Assembly (NCBI RefSeq): GCF_963924675.1
Contig: NC_089222.1
Coordinates: 108,763,316-108,827,315, forward strand
Source: Phocoena phocoena
Lineage: Eukaryota > Chordata > Mammalia > Artiodactyla > Phocoenidae
DNA: 64,000 nucleotides
Direction of reading: 5' to 3'
The position numbers and the translations under genes are program-made. This document shows positions 46,870 to 59,735 of this stretch, in pieces; the first letter of the stretch is position 1; every line of letters starts with the position of its first letter. The notes beneath the pieces were generated by a model that saw only the letters and a list, made by a program, of their open reading frames with translations, did no database searches and had not been told where the DNA came from.

Positions 46870-49800
46870 TATATATATGTGTTAGCATATGGTATTTGTT
46901 TTTCTCTTTCTAACTTACTTCACTCTGTAGGACAGATTCTAGGTCCATCCACCTCACTACAAATAACTCAATTTCATTTCTTTTTATGGCTGAGTAATAT
47001 TCCAATGTATATATGTGCCACATCTTTATCCATTCATCTGTCATTGGACACTTAGGTTGCTTCCATGTCCTGGCTATTGTAAATAGAGCTGCAATGAACA
47101 TTGTGGTACATGACTCTTTTTGAATTATGTTTTTCTCAGGGTATAAGCCCAGTAGTGGGATTGCTGGGTCATATGGTAGTTCTATTTTTAGTTTTTAAAG
47201 GAACCTCCATACTGTACTCCATAGTGGCTGTATCAATTAACATTCCCAGCAACAGTGTAGGAGGGTTTGCTTTTCTCCACACACTCTCCAGCATTTATCG
47301 TTTCTAGATTTTATGATGATGGCCATTCTGACCAGCGGGAGGTGATACATTATTGTACTTTTGATTTGCATTTCTCTAATGATTAGTGATATAGAGCATC
47401 CTTTCATGTGTTTGTTGGCAATCTGTATATCTTTGGAGAAATGTCTGTTTAGGTCTTCTGCCCATTTTTGGATTGGGTTGTTTGCTTTTTGATATTGAAC
47501 TGTATGAGCTGCTTGCATATTTTGGAGATTAATAGTTTGTCAGTTGCTTTGTTCACAAATATTTTCTCCCATTCTGAGGTTGTCTTCTTGTCTTGTTTAT
47601 GGTTTCCTTTACTGTGCAAAAGCTTTTAAGTTTCATTAGGTCACATTTGTTTATTTTTGTTTTATTTCCATTTCTCTAGGAGGTGAGTCAAGAAGGATTT
47701 TGCTGTGATTTATGTCATAGAGTGCTCTGCCTATGTTTTCCTAAAAGAGTTTTATAGTGTCTGGCCTTACATTTAGGTTTTTAATCCATTTTGAGTTTAT
47801 TTCTGTGTATGGCGTTAGGGAGTGTTGTAATTTCATTCTTTACATGTAACTGTCCAGTTTTCCCAGCACCAGTTATTGAAGAGGCTGTCTTTTCTCTATT
47901 GTATATTCTTCCCACCTTTATCAAAGATAAGGTGACGATATATGCATGGCTTTATCTCTGGGATATCTATCCTGTTCCATTCATCTATATTTCTGTTTTT
48001 GTGACAGTACCATGATGTCTTATTACTGTAGCTTTGTAGTATAATCTGAAGTCAGGGAGTCTGATTCCTCCAGCTCCGTTTTTCTTTCTCAAGATTGCTT
48101 TGGCTATTCAGGGTCTTTTGTGTTTCCATACAAATTATGAATTTCTTTATTCTAATTCTGTGAAAAATACCATTGGTAGTTTGATAGGGATTGCATTAAA
48201 TCTGTAGATTGCTTTGGATAGTATAGTCATTTTCACAATGTTGATTCTTCCAATCCAAGAACATGGTATATCTCTCCATCAGTTTGTATCAACTTTAATT
48301 TCTTTCATCAGTGTCTTATAGCTTTCTGCATACAGATCCTTTGTCTCCTTAGGTAAGTTTACTCCTCGATATTTTATTCTTTTTGTTGCAGTGGTAAATG
48401 GGAGTGTTTCTTTAATTTCTCTTTGAGATTTTTCATCATTAGTATATAGGAATGCAAGATATTTTTGTGCATTGATTTTGTATCCTGCTACTTTACCAAA
48501 TTCATTGATTAGATCTAGTAGTTTTCTGGTAGTATTGTTAGGATTCTCTACGTATAGTATCATGTTATCTGCAAACCGTGACAGTTTTACTTCTTATTTT
48601 CCAATTTGGGTTTCTTTTATTTCTTTTTCTTCTCTGATTGTTGTCGCTAAAAATTCCAAAGCTATGTTGAAGAACAGTGGTGAGAGTGGGCAACCTTGTC
48701 TTGTTCCTGATCTTGGTGGAAATGCTTTCAGTTTTTCACCATTGAGAACGATGTTGGCTGTGGGTTTGTCATCTATGGCTTTTATTATGTTGAGGTACGT
48801 TACCTCTATGCCTACTTTCTGGAGAATTTTTATCATAAGTCAGTGTTGAATTTTGTCAAAAGATTTTTCTGCATCTATTGAGATGATCATATAGTTTTTC
48901 TCCTTCAGTTTGTTAATATGGTGTATCACATTGATTGATTTGTGTATATTGAAGAATCCTTGCATTGCTGGGGTAAACACCAGTTGATCATGGTGTATCA
49001 TCCTTTTTATGTGCTGTTGGATTCTGTTTGTTAGTATTCTGTTGAGGATTTTAGAATCTATGTTCATCAGTGATATTGGACTGTAGGTTTTTTGTGACAT
49101 CTTTGTCTGGTTTTGGTGTCAGGATGATGGAGGCCTCATACAATGAGTTTGGGAGTATTCATCCCTCTGCTATATTTTGGAAGAGTTTGAGAAGGATAGG
49201 TCTTACCTATTCTGTAAATGTTTGATAGAAGTTGTCTGTGAAGCCACCATCTGGTCCTGGGCTTTTGTTTGTTGCAAATTTTTTAATCACAGTTTCAATT
49301 CCAGTGCTTGTGATTGGTCTGTTTATAGTTTCTATTTCTTCCTGGTTCAGTCTCAGAAGGCTGTGCTTTTCTAAGAATGTGTCCATTTCTTCCAGGTTGT
49401 CCATTTTTTTGGCATATAGTTGTTGTAGTAATCTCTCAAGATCCTTTGTATTTCTGCAGTGTCAGTTGCCACTTCTCCTCTTTAATTTCTAATTCTGTTG
49501 ATTTGAGTCTTCTCCTTTTTTTTCTTGATGGGCCTGGCTAATGGTTTATCAATTTTGTTTATCTTCTCAAAGAACCAGCTTTTAGTTTTATTAATCTTTG
49601 CTGTAGTTTCCTTCATTGTTTTTTCATTTATTTCTGATCTGATCTTTATGATTACTTTTCTTCACCAACTTTGGGGTTTTTTTTTGTTCTTCTTTCTCTA
49701 ATTGCTTTAGTTGTAAGGTTAGGTTGTTTATTTGAGATTTTTCTTGTTTCTTGAGGTAGAAATGTATTGCCATAGTCTTCCCTCTTAGAACTGCTTTTGC

Positions 49801-50650
49801 TGCATCCCATTGGCTTTGGGTCATATTCATTGTCACCTCTTTCTAGGTATTTTTTGATTTTCTCTTTGATTTCTTCAGTCATCTCTTGGTTATTTAATAG
49901 CATATTGTTTAGCCTCCAAGTCTTTGTATATTTTACAGCTTTTTTCCTGTAATTGATATCTAGTCTCATAGCATTTTAGTCGGAAAAGATACTTGATATG
50001 ATTTCAATTTTCTTAAATTTACCAAGGTTTGATTTGTGACAGAAGATATGATCTATCCTGGAGCATGTTCCATGAGCACTTGAGAAGAAAGTGTATTCTG
50101 TTATTTTTGGATGGAATGTCCTATAAATATCAATTAAGTCCATCTTATTTAGTGTGTCATTTAAATCTTGTGTGACCTTATTAATTTCCCTTTTGTTGAT
50201 CTGTGCATTGGTGAAAATGGGGTGTTAAAGTCTCCTATTATGATTGTGTTACTGTGGATTTCCCTCTATGGCTGTTAGTATCTGCCTTATGTGTTGAGGT
50301 GCTCCTATGTTGGGTCCATAAATATTTTACAATTGTTATATTCTCTTCTTGGATTGATCCCTTCATTATTATGTAGTGCCCTTCTTTGTCTCTTGTAATA
50401 GTCTTTATTTTAAAGTCTATTTTGTCTGATATGAGAATTGCTACTGCAGCTTCTTTTGATTTCCATTTGCATGGAATACCTTTCTCCATCCCCTCAATTT
50501 CAGTCTTTATATGTCCCTAGGTCTGAAGTGGGTCTCTTATAGACAGCATATATACAGGTCCTGTTTTTGTGTACATTCAGCCAGTCTATGTCTTTTGGTT
50601 GAAGCATTTATCCATTTACATGGATAATTAAGGTAATTATCAATATGTAT
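46870..50650 (-). pseudogene. L1 ORF2 remnant
   Basis: Readable pieces in N- to C-terminal order: endonuclease (50,238-50,489, 'ILISDKIDFKIKTITRDKEG'), linker (49,207-49,404), reverse transcriptase (48,840-49,100, 48,594-48,836 and 48,279-48,563) and C-terminal region (47,237-47,518; 46,910-47,101). The polymerase motif reads FADN instead of FADD (48,564-48,575). Several frames are needed, so no protein is made. Confidence 0.9.
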
Positions 50651-50724
50651 GTCCTATTACCATTTTCTTAATTGTTTTGGGTTTGTTTTTGTAGGTCTTT
50701 TCTTTCTCTTGTGCTTCCTGCCTA

Positions 50725-51617
50725 GAGAAGTTCCTTGAGCATTTGTTGTAAAGATGGTTTGGTCATGCTGAATTTTCTTAGCTTTTGCTTGTCAGTAAAA
50801 TTTTTAATTTCTCCATCAAACCTGAATGAGATCCTTGCTGGGTAGAGTAATCTTGGTCTAGGTTTTTACCTTTCATCACTTTAAATATGTTCTGCCAGTC
50901 CCTCCTGGCTTGCAGAGTTTCTCCTGAAAGATCTGCTGTTAACCTTATAGGGATTCCCCTTGTATGATATTTGTTGCTTTTCACTTGCTGCTTGCAATAT
51001 TTTTTCTTTTTATTTCATTTTTGATAGTTTGATTAATATATGTCTTGGTGTGTTTCTCCTTGGATTTAACCTGTATGGGACTCTCTGTGCTTCCTGGACT
51101 TGATTGACTATTTCCTTTTCCATATTAGGGAAGTTTTCAACTATAATCTCTTCAAATATTTTCTCAGTACCTTTCTTTTTGTCTTCTTCTTCTTCTGGGA
51201 CCCCTATAATTCAAATGTCGGTGCATTTAATATTGTCCCAGAGGTCTCTGAGACTCTTCTCAAATCTTTTCATTCTTTTTTCTTTATTCTGCTCTGTGGT
51301 AGTTATTACCACTATTTTATCTTCCAGATCCTCTATCCGTTCTTCTGTCTCAGTTATTCTGCTCTTGATCCTTCTAGAGAATTTTTAATTTAATTTATTG
51401 TGTTTTTCATCATTGTTTGTTTGGTCTTTAGTTCTTCCAGTTGCTTATTATATGTTTCTTGTATTTTCTCCTTCCTATTTCCAAGATTTTGGATCATCTT
51501 TACTAGCATTACTCTGAATTCTTTTTCAGGTAGACTGCCTATTCACTCTTCATTTGTTTGGTCTGGGGGGTTTTTACCTTACTCCTTCATCTGTCGCACA
51601 TTTCTCTGTCCTCTCAT
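50725..51617 (-). pseudogene. L1 ORF1 remnant
   Basis: The likely start codon is at 51,615-51,617, followed by codons for a basic N-terminus. The C-terminal domain is readable at 50,778-50,984 ('RLTADLSGETLQARRDWQNI'). The middle is broken by frameshifts. Confidence 0.8.
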
Positions 51618-52262
51618 TTTGCTTAACTTACTGCATTTGGGGTCTCCTTTTCACAGGCTGCAGGTTCTTAGTTCCCATTGTTTTTGTTGTCTTCCCCCAG
51701 TAGGTAATATTGGCTCAGTGCATTGTGTAGGCTTCCTGGTGGAGGGGACTGGTGCCTGTCTTCTGGTGGATGAGGCTGGATCTTGTCTTTCTGGTGTGCA
51801 GGACCATGTCCAGTGGTGTGTTTTGGGGTTTCTGTGAACTTATGATTTTAGACAGCCTCTCTGCTAATGGGTGGGGTTGTGTTCCTGTCTTGCTAGTTGT
51901 TTGGCATTGGGTGTCCTGCACTGGAGCTTTCTGGTCGTTGAGTGGAGCTGGGTCTTAGCGTTGAGATGGGGCTCTCTGGGAGAACTCTCGCTGATTGATA
52001 TTATGTGGGCCTGGGAGGTCTCTGGTGGTCCAAAGTCCTGAACTCAGCTTTCCCACCTCAGAGGCTCAGGCCTGACAGCCACCTGGAGTACCAAGACTGA
52101 CCCTGCCAGCCACATGACTTTTGGGGTGTCTGAAGTCTTCTGCCTGTGTTCAATAGGTGTTCTGTAGGAGTTGTTCCACATGTAGATGTATTTTTGATGT
52201 ATTTGTGGGGAGGAAGGTGATCACCACATCTTACTCCTCTTCCATCTTGAAGGTTCTCTCTT

Positions 52263-52605
52263 TTCACACCTCCTGTTGATAGAAGATCCACAATTTCATC
52301 TGGAAAAGACATAAATCTGGCAATCTCACTTCAGGCCCAGCCCGTCCACCTTTTTTCCCTCTGTGCTTAGTCTGTTTCACTTGCTCATAGCAGGTTCTGT
52401 GCACAGGCCTTACCCCTGGCCCTTCAGACCAGAGTTCCTCATGAAACAGCTGAGCCGATGCCTCAGCTCGGGATGTGTGCTAAAGCCTGTGATATCTTTT
52501 ATAAGACTACTAATCAACTCCCAAAGTTCTCACTCCTAATACCAATATATTGGGCATTGGGATTTAAATATATGAATCTCAGGGGAAAACAATCAGACCA
52601 TTGCA
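52263..52605 (-). mobile_element. MaLR-type LTR, right part of a split copy
   Basis: The right end ('actcctaataccaatatatt', 'gggcattgggatttaaatat', 'aatcagaccattgca') is the reverse complement of a MaLR LTR start. The stretch 52,263-52,490 is less clear and could be the middle of the LTR or a different fragment. Confidence 0.6.
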
Positions 52606-52681
52606 GACATAGACCATATGGCCCACGAAGCTGAAAATATTTACTATCTGGCCCTTTAGAGAAAACGTTTGCTGACCCCTG
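52606..52681 (-). mobile_element. hAT-type DNA transposon, right half of a split copy
   Basis: 'gaccatatggcccacgaagc', 'aatatttactatctggccct' and 'gtttgctgacccctg' are the reverse complement of the 5' end of the same hAT family. Together with 46,153-46,280 it forms one element broken by the MaLR LTR. Confidence 0.85.
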
Positions 52682-52749
52682 TTCTAAACTATCAAGAGGT
52701 AAGCATTTAGTTCTTTGTTATATATTTTTGACTGTAGGAACTTATAATT

Positions 52750-52967
52750 GTTTTTTTTTTTTTTCTTTTTTTCTTGTGGTACACGGGCCTCTCACTGTTG
52801 TGGCCTCTCCCATTGCAGAGCACAGGATCCAGACACACATGCTCATTGGCCATGGCTCACGGGCCTAGCTGCTCCACAGCATGTGGGACTTTCCAGACTG
52901 GGGCACGAAGCTGTGCCCCCTGCATCGGCAGGTAGACTCTCAACCATTGTGCCACCAGGGAAGCCCC
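52750..52967 (-). mobile_element. CHR-type SINE (short form), antisense
   Basis: After a T-rich tail: 'cttgtggtacacgggcctct', 'ctgcatcggcaggtagactc' and 'gccaccagggaagcccc'. The flanks 'tataatt' (52,743-52,749 and 52,968-52,974) mark a short target duplication. A + strand 74-codon ORF within it is a SINE artefact. Confidence 0.92.
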
Positions 52968-52975
52968 TATAATTA

Positions 52976-55874
52976 TTTTCAAATATTACACTTCACTAAA
53001 TTAATTGTGTTTTTTGGAATGTTAGAAGGTTAGAAGTTGCAGATTTTTCTACCTAGTCTACTAGGTCAAGTTTTGAAACCAATATGAACATTTAGAAAAT
53101 AAACAAGTTCAGTGAGATAGTCAGTAAAATAATGTCTGGAACAGAACTGAAGAGATACATAAGGGTATGGGTACAACCTGTGGTCATGCAATAACATAAT
53201 TACTCCACAGCTGCTAACAGCTAAGATTTTGATATCATCAGAACTACTTAATACCAGAGCCCACTGATAAGTCCAATTTTGCTGGTAAAGCAAGAAAAAG
53301 GAAGTGTGAAATCACCTAAGTGTATTCAATCTAGGTGGAAATGAACTCTTGTACCTTCTTTGAGTTATTAGGTAAGTAGATATTCTAATGAGAACTTTTT
53401 CCAAACAATGGTCTTATTACTGACTAATATTTAGTTTTTTTCCCTCTGATATCTTTCTCAGATGTCCTCCGCATGTATTATATTGTGTTAGGAGCCATGC
53501 CACTCTGCCTGCTCTACTGATAGCTGATCCACCCAAGTTACATGTTTTGAGACTACTGCTAGTTGTGTGTTCGCAGTTTCTTTTTGTATTTCCTTTAATC
53601 TTCTAGGTCAGAGTGATTTATGCATAGTGTTGTTTCTCCTCTTGCTTCTGCTGTCATCTTCTGTCTTAATGGCATGCTTATGAGGATGGATGCCATTATT
53701 AGTCTCACTTGCTTACATTGTATGGATCCATTATAATCTCAATAGAAGAAGGAGAACAGAATGATTCAATTATAATGACTTTAGTGGAAGAAGCTCATAC
53801 ATCATGCTGTTTCTTTATCTCTTTTTATTTTTATTTTAACATTTGACTTTTAAAACTTTTTTAAACCAAACTATGAAAAATTAATAAAATTTACTTTTTT
53901 TTGCAATTCTCAATGATTTTTGAAGTGTGTAATTCTTACATAGATTTATTTGCCATACAAAGACTGTTAGCATTTCTACCTTTAGGTCAGGATCCTAACC
54001 AGATTACCCAACCTAATATCTATAATTATTTAAATGAATAAACCCAATCTTAAAATCTCAATATTTTTATATAAAGAAGACACTGAAAATATATGTAGCC
54101 ATTCATTATGACAAAAAAATTTACAATGAGGTATCCTTAGAATCCTCTTTTGAAAAAATATTTTTTTCAATGTAAAATTTATCCATTTCTTAAAAATTTA
54201 GATGTTCATGACTTTGTCTCTTCATTACCTTGGGGCTATATTGAAATTGTCTGGTAAGCAGATATTTCAGAAGGTATTTATAAATTCGAGTTCCTTTCCA
54301 ATTTTGAAATGGGGCCAGAATTGACTGTAAGTAAAAGTGTTTCTACCCTACATTTTCAGCTTGTCAAGAAATTAACATGTTTTACTGCTATCACACGCGA
54401 CTCTGGGCCAGAGAGTTTTCTCAATTTTAATCACACTATTATTTTTCCACTTGCCAAGATGTGAGAGCAGTGAAAATATTCTTGCAACAATCAAACTGTC
54501 AGTGTGCTTTTCAGCTGATGAGTTTAGATTACTACTGACACTTTCATACTTCTGGATCTGAGTCTGCTTAGTAGCATAAAATTATTTACAGTTGTTCTAT
54601 TGCCGTGGGAAGGTGTACATTTATTCCATTTGCCACAATGGCCCCATCTCAATAGAAGCTAACTCAGTGTATCTAATTCCAAGGGACTGAGAAAAGGCTC
54701 TATGCACTCTTCATGTAATGTGTGGTCTTCCCTGTGCTATGGAGAGGTTCTGAACAGCAAAGGCTAAATTGTTTTGCATGAATTAAATTTCTGCTTATAG
54801 CAAATCTTTACTCCCCGTACCCTGTAGTAACTCAATACAAATTAGTTACAAAATTAGGACACATTTAACTTTGTAGTGATAGGATTTTTTTAATAGATTT
54901 TCATGGTGACTTTCTAAACAAATACATATGTCTAATGAAGTGAGTATCATAAATAGAAATATACTCTCAGGGCACACTATAATTAATAATTCCTTTGATA
55001 AATAACTCAGGAATCCAAATTTTCTGAATAATAATTCACAGGTTGAAATCAGGACATTGGGTATTACCTGTTTCACAGGCAATCATTAACCTACGTGTCT
55101 TAGAAGTCAATCAAGCTCCTTGTTGACTATACACAAAGTTAAACCAATCAATTGTCCTTAATGGTCCTGGTTCTTCTGCAGATTGCCCAGGAGATATTTT
55201 CCAAGGAAATGGCTGAAATAAAGGAAGTTTCTTAAATAGGCTTATTCCTATTTGCAAACTTATATAGTTCTGGACATTTGATATAGGTGATGTAGTATTA
55301 TATGCCCTTGGCAAAAGTAAACAATCAATAAAAGTTATCAATAATAATTGTTACTAATAGTATATTATTACCAGAAGAAGGCCATCTGAAAGAAGATTTG
55401 TATTAAAAATATCAATGTCATATGCTTTGTGTAAATTTTAAATTAGGATGAGAGGACTTCACTTTACATCTTGGCTGACAGATTTCCTTTTAGACGTTTC
55501 TGGGTGGGAAAAGAGGTTCATCTAAAGAAGATCTATGCTTTTAAATGCATATATTATGTAAGGCATAATAATGTTAAAATATTCTCATTATTTTAATTTA
55601 AATTGTAAGGTAAAATGAAAACCATTAATGTCCGTCAAAATGAGATTTAAAATGTGATCATAATGCAAAGAGAGAAGAAATGTCTGGTGTTCTCCTGCTC
55701 ATCTCTGTAACTGTCTCTTGACTCTTAGCATATTCACGCTCAGCAACCAGTCTTGGCTCCCATTTCTGTGGGGAAATATCAAGCTCTCAGTGCTGTGTTG
55801 GCTTGGGGGTATAAATCTGTGTTATACTTAAGAAAAAGTACCTAATGAAGCAACTCAAAAAATGGTAGAGACAG
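52976..55874. other. Mostly unique non-coding DNA
   Basis: About 2.9 kb with no repeat that I can name. Minus-strand ORFs of 75-78 codons show no conserved features. Confidence 0.4.
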
Positions 55875-55887
55875 GTAAGGACATTCT

Positions 55888-56098
55888 TTTTTTTTTTTTT
55901 TTTTTGCGGTATGCAGGCCTCTCACTGCTGTGGCCTCCCCCACTGTGGAGCACAGGCTCCGGACACGCAGGCCCAGCGGTCATGGCCCACGGGCCCAGCT
56001 GCTCCGCGGCATGTGGAATCCTTCTGGACGGGGGCACGAACCTGTGTTCCCCGCATCGGCAGGCGGACTCCCAACCACTGTGCCACCAGGGAAGCCCA
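55888..56098 (-). mobile_element. CHR-type SINE (short form), antisense, little decayed
   Basis: A pure T tract, then 'gcggtatgcaggcctctcac', 'agctgctccgcggcatgtgg', 'ccgcatcggcaggcggactc' and 'gccaccagggaagccc'. The duplication 'gtaaggacattct' (55,875-55,887) and 'gtgaggacattct' (56,099-56,111) differs at one base. CpGs are still present, so it is among the youngest insertions here. Confidence 0.95.
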
Positions 56099-56111
56099 GT
56101 GAGGACATTCT

Positions 56112-59100
56112 GATCAGGGTATTTTCTCTGTGTCCTTAAGTCCTATTATGTATCAATAGGTTGTTGTCACTGTGTACACTCAGAGGTCCACTCAGGTTAA
56201 ACTATTTCCAATTTTACTTATGTGCTCATGAGTTTTCAAGCCTCCTTCATATATAATTTTCACAGTATAAGGAGTACAATTAAATGTTTAACTGTTTGCT
56301 CTTCCTGTATATAAACTAGATCTTGAAATTCAATCTTCTAATTTTATACATTTTTAAATCCTACTCTATTGTGAAAATCTGTAGCAAAACAGATTTATGA
56401 GACTTTTCATGGACTGTTTTAGCACTATAAAATTTTTATTTTCAAAGGAGATTTTATCCCCCATAGGATTGCATGTATCTTGGTAGCTTAAAGTGATATT
56501 CACACTGTAAGTACCAGGTTCAATAACTAATGCCTTGGTATAGCCTCACATTTAGCCCCTGGAGTGGATTTGGGTGAGGCCATAGAAAAAAGTTGAAGAA
56601 GTATAGCACTATCTGGAAGGGATATAGAGATTCTGTAGTTCATCCTTCAATTGGGATGTTAAATAATTCAGATCATTATTAAGAGAGCAAAAACTGTAAG
56701 TTTACCACAGTCAGATGTTGGTTGTGGTAAACTCAGTTTGTTGACAGGAAAATGGTACAATATTATGTATGCTCTGATGCTAAAGAAAATCAGGTCTAGG
56801 ATTCTCTTTTCATTTCTTATTAAATCAATGAAATGATCTATGTGACTCAGTAAATGATATATTTCATGTAAGACTATGATTGTTTCTTCTACCTACATGT
56901 TTCTCCTCTGTACTTGAATCTAAATAATAGAAGCAGCAGGAGTGTAAGGAAACTGTAGCCAAGGATGTGCTTCGAGAAATCAATGGGCTTTGACTGGTCA
57001 GTTCAATCAAAACAGCTTGTGCATAGTGAAACATCCTAAAATAATTGTAGAGAGACTGGTGGTCTGGGGAGTATGACTGACAAAATATGTTCAAACTGTT
57101 GTTAATTTTATATTTCTTGAAAGGAAAGAGAAGAGAGAATTTGACTACAGCTTTAACCCTCAATCGGGAATTAAGATATGGTGTTTTAGCCAGTAATTGA
57201 ACTCATGAGTCATTTGACCTTTTACAATCCACTACATTGCTCTTCAATTTTCACTCAGACTATGAAGCTCTTTATGTTTAATTCTGTTCTTCTTCACTTT
57301 AATAGTTGTATTTCTTTATATCCCATTTAATTCAATGGAAGTCTGTCAGTGGGAGATAGAAATTAAATCATTGCTAGTTGATCTTCATTCAATTCTGACT
57401 TGATAGTTCAATAGATCTGATACACTTCCATTGTGATAATTAAATATTCAAACAATATGTGAATTGTATCAAATTTTAAACTTATTATAGTTAGATGCTT
57501 AGTTCCTTATGGTTCTCTTGATTTCTCTTTCCACAACTGACAACTGTTTGGTTTCTGAGTTAGTAGCCATGTTCTGAAAATTAATTTAATTTCTTTTTTT
57601 AAGGGAAGAAGACAGCTTAATTTTTGAGCTCCAACATTATCTTAGGGGAAGAGTAAGATCAAATTAAATTTGATTATGCATTTCATTAAAAAATATTTAC
57701 TTCTAAATATTTCTCTGTAAAACTTGGATGTTCCAATCATTACTACTAATAATGAGATGATAAAATGGTATGTGGTGTTCATCCCAAACCATGGTAACAC
57801 GACACAGCTCTTTCAAAACCCCTTTGCTTGTTGCAATGCTAGCAGTCAATTTAGTAAATGGGGTGGATACCAACCACTGATTTTTCTCATCTCATCATCT
57901 TTGAAACCCAGAACCTTCTTGAGCACAGAGCAAGGTATTTTCTATTCTTAAATCAGGAATAGGCAAGTTTGTTGCTTGTTGCACAAGTAGAAAAAATATA
58001 CACCAAAAGAGAATGGATGATTGTTAATAGATTCTCTCTGTTGATTTCCTCCATTCACATTCCTTGAAATAATGTGTATGTTACATCCAGAATGAGCAAA
58101 AAAATGTGTGGGTCATGAGCTAATTGCCAGTAAACTGTTCAATCAAAGACTTGAACTAAACAGTTTTTATCATTTGAATTTTAGCTGAGAAAGAGACCCA
58201 AATTATTGATTAATATAGGGATCTCACAGTATGGTAGAGATCATGCTATGCCTTTACCACATCATTACATTTTACTTCTGGAGAAACAGAGAGATCACAT
58301 TTCCCATACTTGCATTTAGGTAGAGCCGTAGAACAAATTCTAATCAATGGAATATGGGCAGAAGTGATATCCATTTCATCTTTCATCACTCTTTAAATGT
58401 CTGAAGGTAAGCAATGCAGTTAAGGACTCTGAGGTCCATGGATGGTGAACCCCTTGAAGCCTAATCACTTAATCACTTTATGAACACCTAGATTGTTCAA
58501 TGCATGGTTCTTCAAGACTGCTACCAGAACCATAGAATGTGCTCCTTCCAATATGTCATTCCTTATAAGTAGTCTATATTTAATTAAGAGATTTAATTAA
58601 ACAAAAACAAAGACAACCCCCATATGCACTAAAAACATAAAACTAATGTTATATGCTTATGTACACTTTGAAAATTCTTGAGCAACCAAAATCTTTAGAT
58701 ATCCATTTATTGTACTATAACCATCAATGAAGGGGTATATATTATTCTTCCTTTTGTTATTTACTTATGACTTACTGTTAGAAGTTGTTTCAGGAATAGA
58801 ACACTCAGACCTCACAACCTCTCACTTCCCCAACTTGCTCATTACTTTATTAAATGTCTGATTTTTGTTCTTCTTTCAGTTCCAAACCCAGACTATAATT
58901 AGAAAGGGACAATTGGTACTCTGTCCTAGTTCAGCCAAATTTAGAGAGTGTAAACATGAAAATAATAAAGTGTTAGTACCTACTTAGCAAGAATTATTAG
59001 CTAAAATAAGATGTTACCAGATGGCACACATGGTTAATAACATCCATCTGTGAACCACATCATGAATAACAGAGTTGATTTGAGGGCACATTTAGTGCTG

Positions 59101-59397
59101 CTTACACCAAATATTAAAATAGATTGTTATACCTCTGTTGGGCCATGCTCTATCTGGAGTGTACTGCACATTTGTTTCTTAAGCCTAACCCTAGCAAAAT
59201 ATATGTTTTTGTTCTTGGAGGAGGGGAGGAACAAAACATTCTAAGATTGTGGAGACAGAGAAACTATCTTTTCACAGGCTCTGTTGGCCCTACTTTGTCC
59301 CCTTCCTCATGAGACTAGTAAACAGAGACAATTTCCAATATACTACTTTTTACCAGGAATAGGTACAGCTGGATGAATATATAGATTAAAAGATAGC
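56112..59397. other. Mostly unique non-coding DNA
   Basis: About 3.3 kb without credible ORFs. Around 58,320-58,400 'aatcaatggaatatgggcag' and 'aagtgatatccatttcatc' may belong to an old interspersed repeat whose family I cannot name. Confidence 0.35.
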
Positions 59398-59430
59398 ATA
59401 TATATATATATATTTTATATATATATATAT

Positions 59431-59473
<43 letters not shown>
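59398..59473. repeat. Compound (TA)n(GATA)n(GA)n microsatellite
   Basis: TA units, then four GATA units, then about fifteen GA units in one block. Confidence 0.95.
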
Positions 59474-59477
<4 letters not shown>

Positions 59478-59554
59478 AATATTGTAGCATAGAGATGAGG
59501 CAAACTAGATTCTAAAATAGATAATTGTAAGTATACAATGGGGATTAAATGCTT

Positions 59555-59735
59555 GAGATTTAAAGCTAGACTACCTATGTTTAAGTCTCATGTCCATTTC
59601 TAGCCATCTGTGTGACTTAGACAAGCAAGTTAACTTCTCTGCAGTTAAATTACTCCCTCTTATCCCACCTACAAAGTGGGGTGATGATAATTATATCACG
59701 TACCTATGAGGGCAGTTGGTAACTGGAAATATTCA
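59555..59735 (+). mobile_element. MIR SINE fossil, sense
   Basis: 'agccatctgtgtgacttaga', 'caagcaagttaacttctctg' and 'aaagtggggtgatgataatt' are in the sense MIR order. Confidence 0.8.

Larger units (their letters stand above)
46505..52262 (-). mobile_element. Full-length L1, antisense, inside the MaLR LTR
   Basis: About 5.76 kb. The 3' end is at the left ('ttttttaacatctttattgg') and the 5' end at the right, where the reverse complement reads 'gagaaccttcaagatgg', a common start of artiodactyl L1s. The 5' UTR runs back to about 51,618. It includes an AT run near 46,861-46,878. ORF1 and ORF2 are both broken. No secure target duplication was found. Confidence 0.92.

Noticed and set aside
51400..51837. 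145-codon + strand ORF with hydrophobic start
   Set aside because: It is antisense to L1 ORF1 and the 5' UTR of the full-length minus-strand L1.
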